64,000 nt of DNA from Drosophila persimilis (GCF_003286085.1 NW_020825652.1:1-64000), one strand, 5' to 3'. Positions 14,501 through 30,000 are shown, counted from the stretch's first letter. The notes: generated by a model from the letters alone, not told the origin. Numbers and translations are program-made.

Positions 14501-16090
14501 TTCTTGGGCTCTAGCACCAATATGGCACTATAGCCACAGAAAAAATGGAACATCCGCAGCTATACTGCACCTGCACTTATATAGATCCCTTCCCTGTCCA
14601 GCACTTGCATGTATATTGAACCACCGCAACTATATAGCACCCACACTCCAGGAAATGTGGCAGAACCGCACATCTTGGGCACTAGCAACATATGGCACTG
14701 TAGCCCCAGGAAAAAAGGAACATCCGCAACTATACGGCACCTGCACTTATATAGATCCCTTCCCTGTCCAGCACTTGCATGTATAATGAACCACCGCAAC
14801 TATATAGAACCCACGCTCCAGGAAATTTGGCAGGATGGCATATGAACCACCGCAACTATATAGCACCCACGCTCCAGGAAATGTGGCAGAACCGCACATC
14901 TTGGGTACTAGCAACATATGGCATTGTAGCCCCAGGAAAAATGGAACCCCCGCAGCTATATGGCACCTGCACTTATATATTTCCCTTCCCTATCCAGCAC
15001 TAGAATGCCTATTGAACCACCGCAACTATATAGCACCCACGATCCAGGAAAAGTGGCAGAGCCGCACTTCTTGGGCTCTAACACCAATATGGCACTATAG
15101 CCACAGAAAAAATGGAACATCCGCAACTATACGGCACCTGCACTTATATAGATCCCTTCCCTGTCCAGCACTTGCATGTATATTGAACCACCGCAACTAT
15201 ATAGCACCCACGCTCCAGGAAATGTGGCAGAACCGCACATCTTGGGCACTAGCAACATATGGCACTGTAGCCCCAGGAAAAAAGGAACATCCGCAACTAT
15301 ACGGCACCTGCACTTATATAGATCCCTTCCCTGTCCAGCACTTGCATGTATAATGAACCACCGCAACTATATAGAACCCACGCTCCAGGAAATTTGGCAG
15401 GATGGCATATGAACCACCGCAACTATATAGCACCCACGCTCCAGGAAATGTGGCAGAACCGCACATCTTGGGTACTAGCAACACATGGCATTGTAGCCCC
15501 AGGAAAAATGGAACCCCCGCAGCTATATGGCACCTGCACTTATATATTTCCCTTCCCTATCCAGCACTAGCATGCCTATTGAACCACCGCAACTATATAG
15601 AACCCACGCTCCAGGAAATTTGGCAGGATGGCATATTTTGGGCATAAGCACCAATATGGCACTATAGCCCGAGGAAAAATGGAACCTCCGCAACTATATG
15701 GCACATGCACTTATATATATCACTTCCCTATCCAGCACTAGCATGCCTATTGAACCACCGCAACTATATAGCACCCACGCTCCAGGAAATGTGGCAGAAC
15801 CGCACATATTGGGCACTAGCAACATATGGCACTGTAGCCCCAGGAAAAATGGAACATCCGCAGCTATATGGCACCTGCACTTATATATTTCCCTTCCCTA
15901 TCCAGCACTAGCATGCCTATTGAACCACCGCAACTATATAAAACCCACGCTCCAGGAAATTTGGCAGGATGGCATATTTTGGGCATAAGCACCAATATGG
16001 CACTATAGCCCCAGAAAAAATGTAACCTCCGCAACTATACGGCACCTGCACTTATATACATCCCTTCCCTATCCAGCACGTGCATGTATA

Positions 16091-18195
16091 TTGAACCACC
16101 GCAACTATATAGCACCCACGCTCCAGGAAATGTCGCAGAACCGCACATCTTGGGCTCTAGCACCAATATGGCACTGTAGCCACAGAAAAAATGGAACCTC
16201 CGCAACTATATGGCACATGCACTTATATATATCCCCTCTATCCAGCACTTGCATGCATATTGAACCACCGCAACTATATAGAACCCACGCTCCAGGAAAT
16301 TTGTCAGGATGGCATATTTTGGGCATAAGCACCAATATGGCACTATAGCCCCAGAAAAAATGGCACCTCCGCAACTATACGGCATCTGCATTTATATACA
16401 TCCCTTCTCTATCCAGCACTTGCACGTATATTGAACCACCGCAACTATATAGCACCCACGCTCCAGGAAATGTCTCAGAACCGCACTTCTTGGGCTCTAG
16501 CATCAATATGGCACTGTAGCCACAGAAAAAATGGAACATCCGCTACTATACGGCACCTGCACTTATATAGATCCCTTCCCTGTCCAGAACTTGCATGTAT
16601 ATTGAACCACCGCTACTATATAGCACCCACGCTCCAGGAAATGTGGCAGAACCGCACATCTTGGGCACTAGCAACATATGGCACTGTAGCCCCAGGAAAA
16701 ATGGAACCTCCGCAACTATATGGCACATGCACTTATATATATCCCTTCTCTATCCAGCACTTGCATGCATATTGAACCACCGCAACTATATAGAACCCAC
16801 GCTCCAGGAAATTTGGCAGGATGGCATATTTTGGGCATAAGCACCAATATGGCACTATAGCCCCAGAAAAAATGGCACCTCCGCAACTATACGGCATCTG
16901 CATTTATATACATCCCTTCTCTATCCAGCACTTGCACGTATATTGAACCACCGCAACTATATAGCACCCACGCTCCAGGAAATGTCTCAGAACCGCACTT
17001 CTTGGGCTCTAGCATCAATATGGCACTGTAGCCACAGAAAAAATGGAACATCCGCTACTATACGGCACCTGCACTTATATAGATCCCTTCCCTGTCCAGC
17101 ACTTGCATGTATATTGAACCACCGCTACTATATAGCACCCACGCTCCAGGAAATGTGGCAGAACCGCACATCTTGGGCACTAGCAACATATGGCACTGTA
17201 GCCCCAGGAAAAATGGAACCTCCGCAGCTATATGGCACCTGCACTTATATATTTCCCTTCCCTATCCAGCACTAGCATGCCTATTGAACCACCGCAACTA
17301 TATAAAACCCACGCTCCAGGAAATTTGGCAGGATGGCATATTTTGGGCATAAGCACCAATATGGCACTATAGCCCCAGAAAAAATGTAACCTCCGCAACT
17401 ATACGGCACCTGCACTTATATACATCCCTTCCCTATCCAGCACGTGCATGTATATTGAACCACCGCAACTATATAGCACCCACGCTCCAGGAAATGTCGC
17501 AGAACCGCACATCTTGGGCTCTAGCACCAATATGGCACTGTAGCCACAGAAAAAATGGAACCTCCGCAACTATATGGCACATGCACTTATATATATCCCC
17601 TCTATCCAGCACTTGCATGCATATTGAACCACCGCAACTATATAGAACCCACGCTCCAGGAAATTTGTCAGGATGGCATATTTTGGGCATAAGCACCAAT
17701 ATGGCACTATAGCCCCAGAAAAAATGGCACCTCCGCAACTATACGGCATCTGCATTTATATACATCCCTTCTCTATCCAGCACTTGCACGTATATTGAAC
17801 CACCGCAACTATATAGCACCCACGCTCCAGGAAATGTCTCAGAACCGCACTTCTTGGGCTCTAGCATCAATATGGCACTGTAGCCACAGAAAAAATGGAA
17901 CATCCGCTACTATACGGCACCTGCACTTATATAGATCCCTTCCCTGTCCAGAACTTGCATGTATATTGAACCACCGCTACTATATAGCACCCACGCTCCA
18001 GGAAATGTGGCAGAACCGCACATCTTGGGCACTAGCAACATATGGCACTGTAGCCCCAGGAAAAATGGAACCTCCGCAACTATATGGCACATGCACTTAT
18101 ATATATCCCTTCTCTATCCAGCACTTGCATGCATATTGAACCACCGCAACTATATAGAACCCACGCTCCAGGAAATTTGGCAGGATGGCATATGA
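16091..18195 (+). repeat. 1,364-bp higher-order repeat with a 512-bp internal duplication
   Basis: The variants at 16091, 16431 and 16546 recur at 17455, 17795 and 17910, an offset of 1,364 bp. Within the first copy a three-monomer stretch starting at 16431 recurs at 16943 (offset 512). Shared markers are the CTACTATATAG variant of module 1 and a shortened TATATATCCCCTCTATCC tract near 16,230, 17,590 and again at 21,215. Confidence 0.75.
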
Positions 18196-21100
18196 ACCAC
18201 CGCAACTATATAGCACCCACGCTCCAGGAAATGTGGCAGAACCGCACATCTTGGGTACTAGCAACATATGGCACTGTAGCCCCAGGAAAAATGGAACCTC
18301 CGCAGCTATATGGCACCTGCACTTATATATTTCCCTTCCCTATCCAGCACTAGCATGCCTATTGAACCACCGCAACTATATAGAACCCACGCTCCAGGAA
18401 ATTTGGCAGGATGGCATATTTTGGGCATAAGCACCAATATGGCACTATAGCCCCAGAAAAAATGGAACCTCCGCAACTATACGGCACCTGCATTTATATA
18501 CATCCCTTCTCTATCCAGCACTTGCACGTATATTGAACCACCGCAACTATATAGCACCCACGCTCCAGGAAATGTCGCAGAACCGCACTTCTTGGGCTCT
18601 AGCACCAATATGGCACTGTAGCCACAGAAAAAATGGAACATCCGCTACTATACGGCACCTGCACTTATATAGATCCCTTCCCTGTCCAGCACTTGCATGT
18701 ATATTGAACCACCGCTACTATATAGCACCCACGCTCCAGGAAATGTGGCAGAACCGCACATCTTGGGCACTAGCAACATATGGCACTGTAGCCCCAGGAA
18801 AAATGGAACCTCCGCAGCTATATGGCGCCTGCACTTATATATTTCCCATCCCTATCCAGCACTAGCATGCCTATTGAACCACCGCAACTATATAGAACCC
18901 ACGCTCCAGGAAATTTGGCAGGATGGCATAAGCACCAATATGGCACTATAGCCCCAGAAAAAATGGAACCTCCGCAACTATACGGCACCTGCATTTATAT
19001 ACATCCCTTCCCTATCCAGCACTTGCACGTATATTGAACCACCGCAACTATATAGCACCCACGCTCCAGGAAATGTCGCAGAACCGCACTTCTTGGGCTC
19101 TAGCACCAATATGGCACTATAGCCACAGAAAAAATGGAACATCCGCAACTATACGGCACCTGCACTTATATAGATCCCCTCCCTGTCCAGCACTTGCATG
19201 TATATTGAACCACCGCAACTATATAGCACCCACGCTCCAGAAAATGTGGCAGAACCGCACATCTTGGGCACGAGCAACATATGGCACTGTAGCCCCAGGA
19301 AAAATGGAACCTCCGCAACTATATGGCACATGCACTTATATAGATCCCTTCCCTATCCAGCACGTGCATGTATATTGAACCACCGCAACTATATAGCACC
19401 CACGCTCCGGGAAATGTGGCAGAACCGCACATCTTGGGCACTAGCAACATATGGCACTGTAGCCCCAGGAAAAATGGAACCTCCGCAACTATATGGCACA
19501 TGCACTTATATATATCCCTTCCCTATCCAGCACTTGCATGTATATTGAACCACCGCAACTATATAGCACCCACGCTCCAGGCAATGTTGCAGAACCGCAC
19601 TTCTTGGGCTCTAGCACCAATATGGCACTATAGCCACAGAAAAAATGGAACATCCGCAACTATACGGCACCTGCACTTATCTAGATCCCTTCCCTGTCCA
19701 GCACTTGCAAGTATATTGAACCACCGCAACTATATAGCACCCACGCTCCAGGAAATATCGCAGAACTGCACTTCTTGGGCTCTAGCACCAATATGGCACT
19801 ATAGCCTAAAAAAAGTGGAACCTCCTCAACTATATGGCAGCTGCACTTATATAGATCCCTTGCCTATCTAGCACTCGTATGTATATTGAACCACCGCAAC
19901 TATATAGCACCCACGCTCCAGAAAATGTGGCAGAACCGCACATCTTGGGCACGAGCAACATATGGCACTGTAGCCCCAGGAAAAATGGAACCTCCGCAAC
20001 TATATGGCACATGCACTTATATAGATCCCTTCCCTGTCCTGCACTTGCATGTATATTGAACCACCGCAACTATATAGCACCCACGCTCCGGGAAATGTGG
20101 CAGAACCGCACATCTTGGGCACTAGCAACATATGGCACTGTAGCCCCAGGAAAAATGGAACCTCCGCAACTATATGGCACATGCACTTATATATATCCCT
20201 TCCCTATCCAGCACTTGCATGTATATTGAACCACCGCAACTATATAGCACCCACGCTCCAGGCAATGTTGCAGAACCGCACTTCTTGGGCTCTAGCACCA
20301 ATATGGCACTATAGCCACAGAAAAAATGGAACATCCGCAACTATACGGCACCTGCACTTATATAGATCCCTTCCCTGTCCTGCACTTGCATGTATATTGA
20401 ACCACCGCAACTATATAGCACCCACGCTCCAGGAAATGTGGCAGAACCGCACATCTTGGGCACTAGCAACATATGGCACTGTAGCCCCAGGAAAAATGGA
20501 GCCTCCGCAACTATATGGCACATGCACTTATATATATCCCTTCTCTTTCCAGCACTTGCATGCCTATTGAACCACCGCAACTATATAGAACCCACGCTCC
20601 AGGAAATTTGGCAGGATGGCATATTTTGGGCATAAGCACCAATATGGCACTATAGCCCGAGGAAAAATGGAACCTCCGCAACTATATGGCACATGCACTT
20701 ATATATATCACTTCCCTATCCAGCACTAGCATGCCTATTGAACCACCGCAACTATATAGCACCCACGCTCCAGGAAATGTGGCAGAACCGCACATATTGG
20801 GCACTAGCAACATATGGCACTGTAGCCCCAGGAAAAATGGAACATCCGCAGCTATATGGCACCTGCACTTATATATTTCCCTTCCCTATCCAGCACTAGC
20901 ATGCCTATTGAACCACCGCAACTATATAGAACCCACGCTCCAGGAAATTTGGCAGGATGGCATATTTTGGGCATAAGCAGCAATATGGCACTATAGCCCC
21001 AGAAAAAATGTAACCTCCGCAACTATACGGCACCTGCACTTATATACATCCCTTCCCCATCCAGCACGTGCATGTATATTGAACCACCGCAACTATATAG

Positions 21101-24090
21101 CACCCACGCTCCAGGAAATGTCGCAGAACCGCACATCTTGGGCTCTAGCACCAATATGGCACTGTAGCCACAGAAAAAATGGAACCTTTGCAACTATATG
21201 GCACATGCACTTATATATATCCCCTCTATCCAGCACTTGCATGCATATTGAACCACCGCAACTATATAGAACCCACGCTCCAGGAAATTTGTCAGGATGG
21301 CATATTTTGGGCATAAGCACCAATATGGCACTATAGCCCCAGAAAAAATGGAACCTCCGCAACTATACGGCATCTGCATTTATATACATCCCTTCTCTAT
21401 CCAGCACTTGCACGTATATTGAACCACCGCAACTATATAGCCCCCACGCTCCAGGAAATGTCTCAGAACCGCACTTCTTGGGCTCTAGCACCAATATGGC
21501 ACTGTATCCACAGAAAAAATGGAACATCCGCTACTATACGGCACCTGCACTTATATAGATCCCTTCCCTGTCCAGCACTTGCATGTATATTGAACCACCG
21601 CTACTATATAGCACCCACGCTCCAGGAAATGTGGCAGAACCGCACATCTTGGCCACTAGCAACATATGGCACTGTAGCCCCAGGAAAAATGGAACCTCCG
21701 CAACTATATGGCACATGCACTTATATATATCCCTTCTCTATCCAGCACTTGCATGCATTTTGAACCACCGCAACTATATAGAACCCACGCTCCAGGAAAT
21801 TTGGCAGGATGGCATATGAACCACCGCAACTATATAGCACCCACGCTCCAGGAAATGTGGCAGAACCGCACATCTTGGGTACTAGCAACATATGGCACTG
21901 TAGCCCCAGGAAAAATGGAACCTCCGCAGCTATATGGCACCTGCACTTATATATTTCCCTTCCCTATCCAGCACTAGCATGCCTATTGAACCACCGCAAC
22001 TATATAGAACCCACGCTCCAGGAAATTTGGCAGGATGGCATATTTTGGGCATAAGCACCAATATGGCACTATAGCCCCAGAAAAAATGGAACCTCCGCAA
22101 CTATACGGCACCTGCATTTATATACATCCCTTCTCTATACAGCACTTGCACGTATATTGAACCACCGCAACTATATAGCCCCCACGCTCCAGGAAATGTC
22201 GCAGAACCGCACTTCTTGGGCTCTAGCACCAATATGGCACTGTAGCCACAGAAAAAATGGAACATCCGCTACTATACGGCACCTGCACTTATATAGATCC
22301 CTTCCCTGTCCAGCACTTGCATGTATATTGAACCACCGCTACTATATAGCACCCACGCTCCAGGAAATGTGGCAGAACCGCACATCTTGGGCACTAGCAA
22401 CATATGGCACTGTAGCCCCAGGAAAAATGGAACCTCCGCAGCTATATGGCACCTGCACTTATATATTTCCCATCCCTATCCAGCACTAGCATGCCTATTG
22501 AACCACCGCAACTATATAGAACCCACGCTCCAGGAAATTTGGCAGGATGGCATAAGCACCAATATGGCACTATAGCCCCAGAAAAAATGGAACCTCCGCA
22601 ACTATATGGCACATGCACTTATATATATCCCTTCTCTATCCAGCACTTGCATGCATATTGAACCACCGCAACTATATAGAACCCACGCTCCAGGAAATTT
22701 GGCAGGATGGCATATGAACCACCGCAACTATATAGCACCCACGCTCCAGGAAATGTGGCAGAACCGCACATCTTGGGTACTAGCAACATATGGCACTGTA
22801 GCCCCAGGAAAAATGGAACCTCCGCAGCTATATGGCACCTGCACTTATATATTTCCCTTCCCTATCCAGCACTAGCATGCCTATTGAACCACCGCAACTA
22901 TATAGAACCCACGCTCCAGGAAATTTGGCAGGATGGCATATTTTGGGCATAAGCACCAATATGGCACTATAGCCCCAGAAAAAATGGAACCTCCGCAACT
23001 ATACGGCACCTGCATTTATATACATCCCTTCCCTATCCAGCACTTGCACGTATATTGAACCACCGCAACTATATAGCACCCACGCTCCAGGAAATGTCGC
23101 AGAACCGCACTTCTTGGGCTCTAGCACCAATATGGCACTATAGCCACAGAAAAAATGGAACATCCGCAACTATACGGCACCTGCACTTATATAGATCCCC
23201 TCCCTGTCCAGCACTTGCATGTATATTGAACCACCGCAACTATATAGCACCCACGCTCCAGAAAATGTGGCAGAACCGCACATCTTGGGCACGAGCAACA
23301 TATGGCACTGTAGCCCCAGGAAAAATGGAACCTCCGCAACTATATGGCACATGCACTTATATAGATCCCTTCCCTATCCAGCACGTGCATGTATATTGAA
23401 CCACCGCAACTATATAGCACCCACGCTCCGGGAAATGTGGCAGAACCGCACATCTTGGGCACTAGCAACATATGGCACTGTAGCCCCAGGAAAAATGGAA
23501 CCTCCGCAACTATATGGCACATGCACTTATATATATCCCTTCCCTATCCAGCACTTGCATGTATATTGAACCACCGCAACTATATAGCACCCACGCTCCA
23601 GGCAATGTTGCAGAACCGCACTTCTAGGGCTCTAGCACCAATATGGCACTATAGCCACAGAAAAAATGGAACATCCGCAACTATACGGCACCTGCACTTA
23701 TCTAGATCCCTTCCCTGTCCAGCACTTGCAAGTATATTAAACCACCGCAACTATATAGCACCCACGCTCCAGGAAATATCGCAGAACTGCACTTCTTGGG
23801 CACTAGCACCAATATGGCACTATAGCCTAAAAAAAGTGGAACCTCCTCAACTATATGGCAGCTGCACTTATATAGATCCCTTGCCTATCTAGCACTCGTA
23901 TGTATATTGAACCACCGCAACTATATAGCACCCACGCTCCAGAAAATGTGGAAGAACCGCACATCTTGGGCACGAGCAACATATGGCACTGTAGCCCCAG
24001 GAAAAATGGAACCTCCGCAACTATATGGCACATGCACTTATATAGATCCCTTCCCTGTCCTGCACTTGCATGTATATTGAACCACCGCAA
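18084..24090 (+). repeat. Segmental duplications inside zone I (offsets 3,624 and 4,021 bp)
   Basis: The stretch 18,084-18,950 recurs at 21,708-22,575 (offset 3,624). The stretch 19,034-20,070 recurs at 23,055-24,090 (offset 4,021). A shorter copy of 21,708-22,054 lies at 22,606-22,952 (offset 898). A monomer with an internal ~10-bp loss, GGATGGCATAAGCACC, appears at ~18,925 and again at ~22,548. The stretch 20,686-20,976 matches 5,706-5,996 from the 1,646-bp unit. Confidence 0.7.
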
Positions 24091-27000
24091 CTATATAGAA
24101 CCCACGCTCCAGGAAATGTGGCAGTATCGCATATTTTGGGCATAAGCACCAAAATGGCAATATAACCCCAAAAAATTGTAACCCCGCAAATATATCGCAC
24201 CTGCACTTACAGAGAACCGTTCCCTATCCAGCACTTGCATGTATATTGAACCACCGCAACTATATAGCACCCACGCTCCAGGAAATGTGGCAGAACCGCA
24301 CTTCTTGGGCTCTAGCACCAATATGGCACTATAGCCACAGAAAAAATGGAACATCCGCAACTATACGGCACCTGCACTTATATAGATCCCTTCCCTGTCC
24401 AGCACTTGCATGTATATTGAACCACCGCAACTATATAGCACCCACGCTCCAGGAAATGTGGCAGAACCGCACATCTTGGGCACTAGCAACATATGGCACT
24501 GTAGCCCCAGGAAAAATGGAGCCTCCGCAACTATATGGCACATGCACTTATATATATCCCTTCTCTTTCCAGCACTTGCATTCCTATTGAACCACCGCAA
24601 CTATATAGAACCCACGCTCCAGGAAATGTGGCAGTATCGCATATTTTGGGCATAAGCACCAAAATGGCAATATAACCCCAAAAAATTGTAACCCCGCAAA
24701 TATATCGCACCTGCACTTACAGAGAACCGTTCCCTATCCAGCACTTGCATGTATATTGAACCACCGCAACTATATAGCACCCACGCTCCAGGAAATGTGG
24801 CAGAACCGCACTTCTTGGGCACTAGCACCAATATGGCACTATAGCCCCAGAAAAAATGGAATCTCCGCAACTATACGGCACCTGCACTTATATAGAACAC
24901 TTCCCTATCTAGAATTTGCATGTATATTGAACCACCGCAGCTATATGGAACCCACGCTCCAGGAAATGTGGCAGAACCGCATATCTTGTGCACTAGCACC
25001 AATATGGCACTATAGCCCCACAAAAGTGGAACCTCCTCCACTATATGGCACATGCACTTCAATAGAACCCTTCCCTACCTAGCACTTGTAGGTATATTGA
25101 ACCACCGCAACTATATAGCACCCACGCTCCAGGAAATATGGCAGAGCCGCACTTCTTGGGCTCTAGCACCAATATATCAGTATAGCCCCAAAAAAGTGGA
25201 ACCTCTTCAACTATATGGCAGCTGCACTTCAATAGAACCCTTCCCTATCTAGCACTTTTATGTATATTGAACCACCGCAACTATATAGCACCCACGCTCC
25301 AGTAAATGTGTCAGAACCGCACATCTTGGCACTAGCAACATATGGCACTGTAACCCCAGGAAAAATGGAATTTCCGCAGCTATATGGCACCTGCACTTAT
25401 ATATTTCCCTTCCCTATCCAGCACTAGCATGCCTATTGAACCACCGCAACTATATAGCACCCACGCTCCAGGAAATGTGGCAGAACCGCACATCTTGGGC
25501 ACTAGCACCAATATGGCACTATAGCCCCAAAAAAGTGGAACCTCCCCAACTATATGGCAGCTGCACTTCAATAGAACCCTTCCCCATCTAGCACTTGTAT
25601 GTATATTGAACCACCGCAACTATATAGCACCCACGCTCCAGAAAATGTGGCAGAACCGCACATCTTGGGCTCTAGCATCAATATGACACTATAGCCACAG
25701 AAAAAATGGAACATCCGCAACTATACGGCACGTGCACTTATATAGATCCCTTCCCTGCCCAGCACTTGCATGTATATTGAACCACCGCAACTATAAAGCA
25801 CCCACGCTCCAGGAAATGTGGCAGAACCTCACATCTTGGGCACTAGCACCAAAATGGCACTATAGCCTAAAAAAAGTGGAACCTCCTCAACTATATGGCA
25901 GCTGCACTTCAATAGAACCCTTCCCTATCTAGCACTTGTATGTATATTGAACCACCGCCACTATATAGCACCCACGCTCCTGGAAATTTGGCAGAACCGC
26001 ACATCTTGGGCACTAGCAACATATGGCACTGTAGCCCCAGGAAAAATGGAACGTCCGCAACTATATGGCACACGCACTTATATATATCCCTTCCCTTTCC
26101 AGCACTTGCATGCCTATTGAACCACCGCAACTATATAGAACCCACGCTCCAGGAAATGTGGCAGTATCGCATATTTTGGGCATAAGCACCAATATGGCAA
26201 TATAACCCCAAAAAAGTGTAACCCCGCAAAAATATCGCACCTGCACTTACAGAGAAACGTTCCCTATCCAGCACTTGCATGTATATTGAACCACCGCAAC
26301 TATATAGCACCCACGCTCCAGAAAATGTCGCAGAACCGCACTTCTTGGGCTCTAGCACCAATATGGCACTATAGCCTAAAAAAAAGTGGAACCTCCTCAA
26401 CTATATGGCAGCTGCACTTATATAGAACCCTTCCCTATCCAGCACTTGCATGTATATTGAACCACCGCAACTATACAGCACCCACGCTCCAGGAAATGTG
26501 GCAGAACCGCACTTCTTGGGCACTAGCACCAATATGGCACTAAAGCCCCAGAAAAAATGGAATCTCCGCAACTATACGGCACCTGCACTTATATAGAACA
26601 CTTCCCTATCTAGCATTTGCATGTATATTGAACCAACGCAGCTATATGGCACCCACGCTCCAGGAAATGTAGCAGAACCGCATATCTTGTGCACTAGCAC
26701 CAATATGGCACTATAGCCCCAAAAAAGTGGAACCTCCTCAACTATATGGCAGCTGCACTTATATAGAACCCTTCCCTATCCAGCACTTGCATTTATATTG
26801 AACCACCGCAGCTATATGGCACCCACGCTCCAGGAAATGTGGCAGAACCGCATATCTTGTGCACTAGCACCAATATGGCACTATAGCCCCACAAAAGTGG
26901 AACCTCCTCCACTATATGGCAGCTGCACTTCAATAGAACCCTTCCCCATCTAGCACTTGTATGTATATTGAACCACCGCAACTATATAGCACCCACGCTC

Positions 27001-30000
27001 CAGAAAATGTGGCAGAACCGCACATCTTGGGCACGAGCAACATATGGCACTGTAGCCCCAGGAAAAAATTGAACCTCCGCAACTATATGGCACATGCACT
27101 TATATAGATCCCTTCCCTGTCCTGCACTTCCATGTATATTGAACCACCGCAACTATATAGCACCCACGCTCCGGGAAATGTGGCAGAACCGCACATCTTG
27201 GGCACTAGCAACATATGGCACTGTAGCCCAAGAAAAAATGGAACCTCCGCAACTATATGGCACATGCACTTATATATTTCCCTTCCCTATCCAGCACTAG
27301 CATGCCTATTGAACCACAGCAACTATATAGCACCCACGCTCCAGGAAATGTGGCAGAACCGCACATCTTGGGCACTAGCAACATATGGCACTGTAGCCCC
27401 AGGAAAAATGGAACCTCCGCAGTTATTTGGCACCTGCACTTATATATTTCCCTTCCCTATCCAGCACTAGCATGTATTATGAACCACCGCAACTATATAG
27501 CACCCACGCTCCAGGAAATATGGCAGAACCGCACTTCTTGGGCTCTAGTACCAATATGGCACTATAGCGTAAAAAAAGTGGAACCTCTTCAACTATATGG
27601 CAGCTGCACTTCAATAGAATCCTTCCCTATCTAGAACTTGTATGTATATTGAACCACCGCAACTATATAGCACCCACGCTCCAGGAAATGTGGCAGAACC
27701 GCACTTCTTGGACACTAGCACCAATATGGCACTATAGCTCCAGAAAAAATGGAATCTCCGCAACTATACTGCACCTGCACTTTTATAGATCCCTTCCCTG
27801 TCAAGCACTTGCATGTATATTGAACCACCGCAACTATATAGCACCCACGCTACAGGAAATGTGGCAGAACCGCACTTCTTGGGCTCTAGCACCAATATGG
27901 CACTATAGCACCAAAAAATTGGAACCTCCTCAACTATATTGCAGCTGCACTTCAATAGAACCCTTTCCTATCTAGCACTTGTATGTATATTGAACCACCG
28001 CAGCTATATGGCACCCACGCTCCAGGAAATGTGGCAGAACCGCACATCTTGGGCACTAGCAACATATGGGACTGTAGACCCAGGAAAAATGGAACCTCCG
28101 CAACTATATGGTACATGCACTTATATATATCCCTTCCCTATCCAGCACTTGCATGCCTATTGAACCACCGCAACTATATAGCACCCACGCTCCAGGAAAT
28201 CTGGCAGAACCGCACTTCTTGGGCTCTAGCACCAATATGGCACTATAGCCACAGAAAAAATGGAATAGCCGCAACTATACGGCATCTGAACTTATATAGA
28301 TCCCTTCCCTGTCAAGCACTTGCATGTATATTGAACCACCGCAACTATATAGCACCCACGCTCCAGGAAATGTGGCAGAACCGCACTTCTTGGGCTCTGG
28401 CACCAATATGGCACTATAGCCACAGAAAAAATGGAACATCCGCAACTATACGGCACCTGCACTTATATAAATCCCTTCCCTGTCCAGGACTTGCATGTAT
28501 ATTGAACCACCGCAACTATATAGCACCCACGCTCCAGGAAATGTGGCAGAACCGCACATTTTGGGCACTAGCAACATATGGCACTGTAACCCCAGGAAAA
28601 ATGGAATAGCCGCAACTATACGGCATCTGCACTTATATAGATCCCTTCCCTGTCAAGCACTTGCATGTATATTGAACCACCGCAACTATATAGCACCCAC
28701 ACTCGTGCAAATGTGGCAGAACCGCACTTCTTGGGCGCTGGCACCAATATGGCACTATAGCCACAGAAAAAATGGAACATCCGCAACTATACGGCACCTG
28801 CACTTATATAGATCCCTTCCCTGTTAAGCACTTGCATGTATATTGAACCACCGCAACTATATAGCACCCACGCTCCAGTAAATATGGCAGAACCGCACTT
28901 CTTGGGCACTTGCACCAATATGGCACTATAGCCTAAAAAAAGTGGAACCTCTTCAACTATATGGCAGCTGCACTTCAATAGAACCCTTCCCTATCTAGAA
29001 CATGTATGTATATTGAACCACCGCAGCTATATGGCACCCACGCTCCAGGAAATGTGGCAGAACCGCTCATCTTGGGCACTAGCAACATATGGCACTGTAG
29101 ACCCAGAAAAAATGGAACCCCCGCAACTATATGGTACATGCACTTATATATATCCCTTCCCTATCCAGCACTTGCATGCCTATTGAACCACCGCAACTAT
29201 ATAGCACCCACGCTCCAGGAAATGTGGTAGAGCCGCACTTCTTGGGCTCTTGCACCAATATGGCACTATAGCCCCAAAAAAGTGGAACCTCCTCAACTAT
29301 ATGGCAGCTGCACTTCAATAGAACCCTTTCCTATCTAGAACTTTTATGTATATTGAACCACCGCAACTATATAGCACCCACGCTCCAGGAAATGTGGCAG
29401 AACCGCACTTCTGGGGCTCTAGCACCAATATGGCACTATAGCTCCAAAAAAGTGGAACCTCCTCAACTATATGGCAGCTGCACTTCAATAGAACCCTTCG
29501 CTATCTAGCACTTGTATGTATATGGAACCACCGCAACTATATAGCACCCACGCTCCAGGAAATGTCGCAGAAGCGCACATCTGGGGCTCTAGCTCCAATA
29601 TGGCACTATAGCCTAAAAAAAGTGGAACCTCCTCAACTATATGGCACATGCACTTATATATATCCCTTCCCTATCCAGCACTTGCATTCCTATTGAACCA
29701 CCGCAACTATATAGAACCCACGCTCCAGGAAATGTGGCAGTATCGCATATTTTGGGCATAAGCACCAATATGGCAATATAACCCCAAAAAAGGGTAACCC
29801 CGCAAATATATCGCACCTGCACTTATATAGAACACTTCCCTATCTAGCATTTGCATGTATATTGAACCACTGCAGCTATATGGCACCCACGTTCCAGGAA
29901 ATGTGGCAGAACCGCATATCTTGTGCACTAGCACCAATATGGCACTATAGCCCCAAAAAAGTTGAACCTCCCCAACTATATGGCAGCTGCACTTATATAG

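Larger units (their letters stand above)
4453..16090 (+). repeat. Composite block of 1,646-, 1,589- and 1,079-bp higher-order units
   Basis: Units start at 4453, 6099, 7688, 9334, 10980, 12059, 13082 and 14445, giving lengths of 1646, 1589, 1646, 1646, 1079, 1023, 1363 and 1646 bp. A 1,646-bp unit is nine monomers plus two 56-bp truncated monomers. The 1,589-bp unit has nine monomers plus one truncated one and is a hybrid: its first part matches the 1,646-bp unit and its last part matches the 1,363-bp unit. The 1,079-bp unit is six monomers plus one truncated monomer. The pattern is what repeated unequal exchange between arrays would leave. Confidence 0.8.
1..24120 (+). repeat. Satellite zone I: monomers with the GCAGGATGGCAT variant
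   Basis: This zone is marked by a monomer variant reading AATTTGGCAGGATGGCATAT in modules 1-2 (first near 57, last near 22,940), which I do not see in zones II or III. It also holds all 56-bp truncated monomers. The usual monomers here are of two kinds, ending their second module in GCCCCAGGAAAAATGG or GCCACAGAAAAAATGG. Neighbouring copies are very similar and arranged in the higher-order blocks listed separately. Confidence 0.8.
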
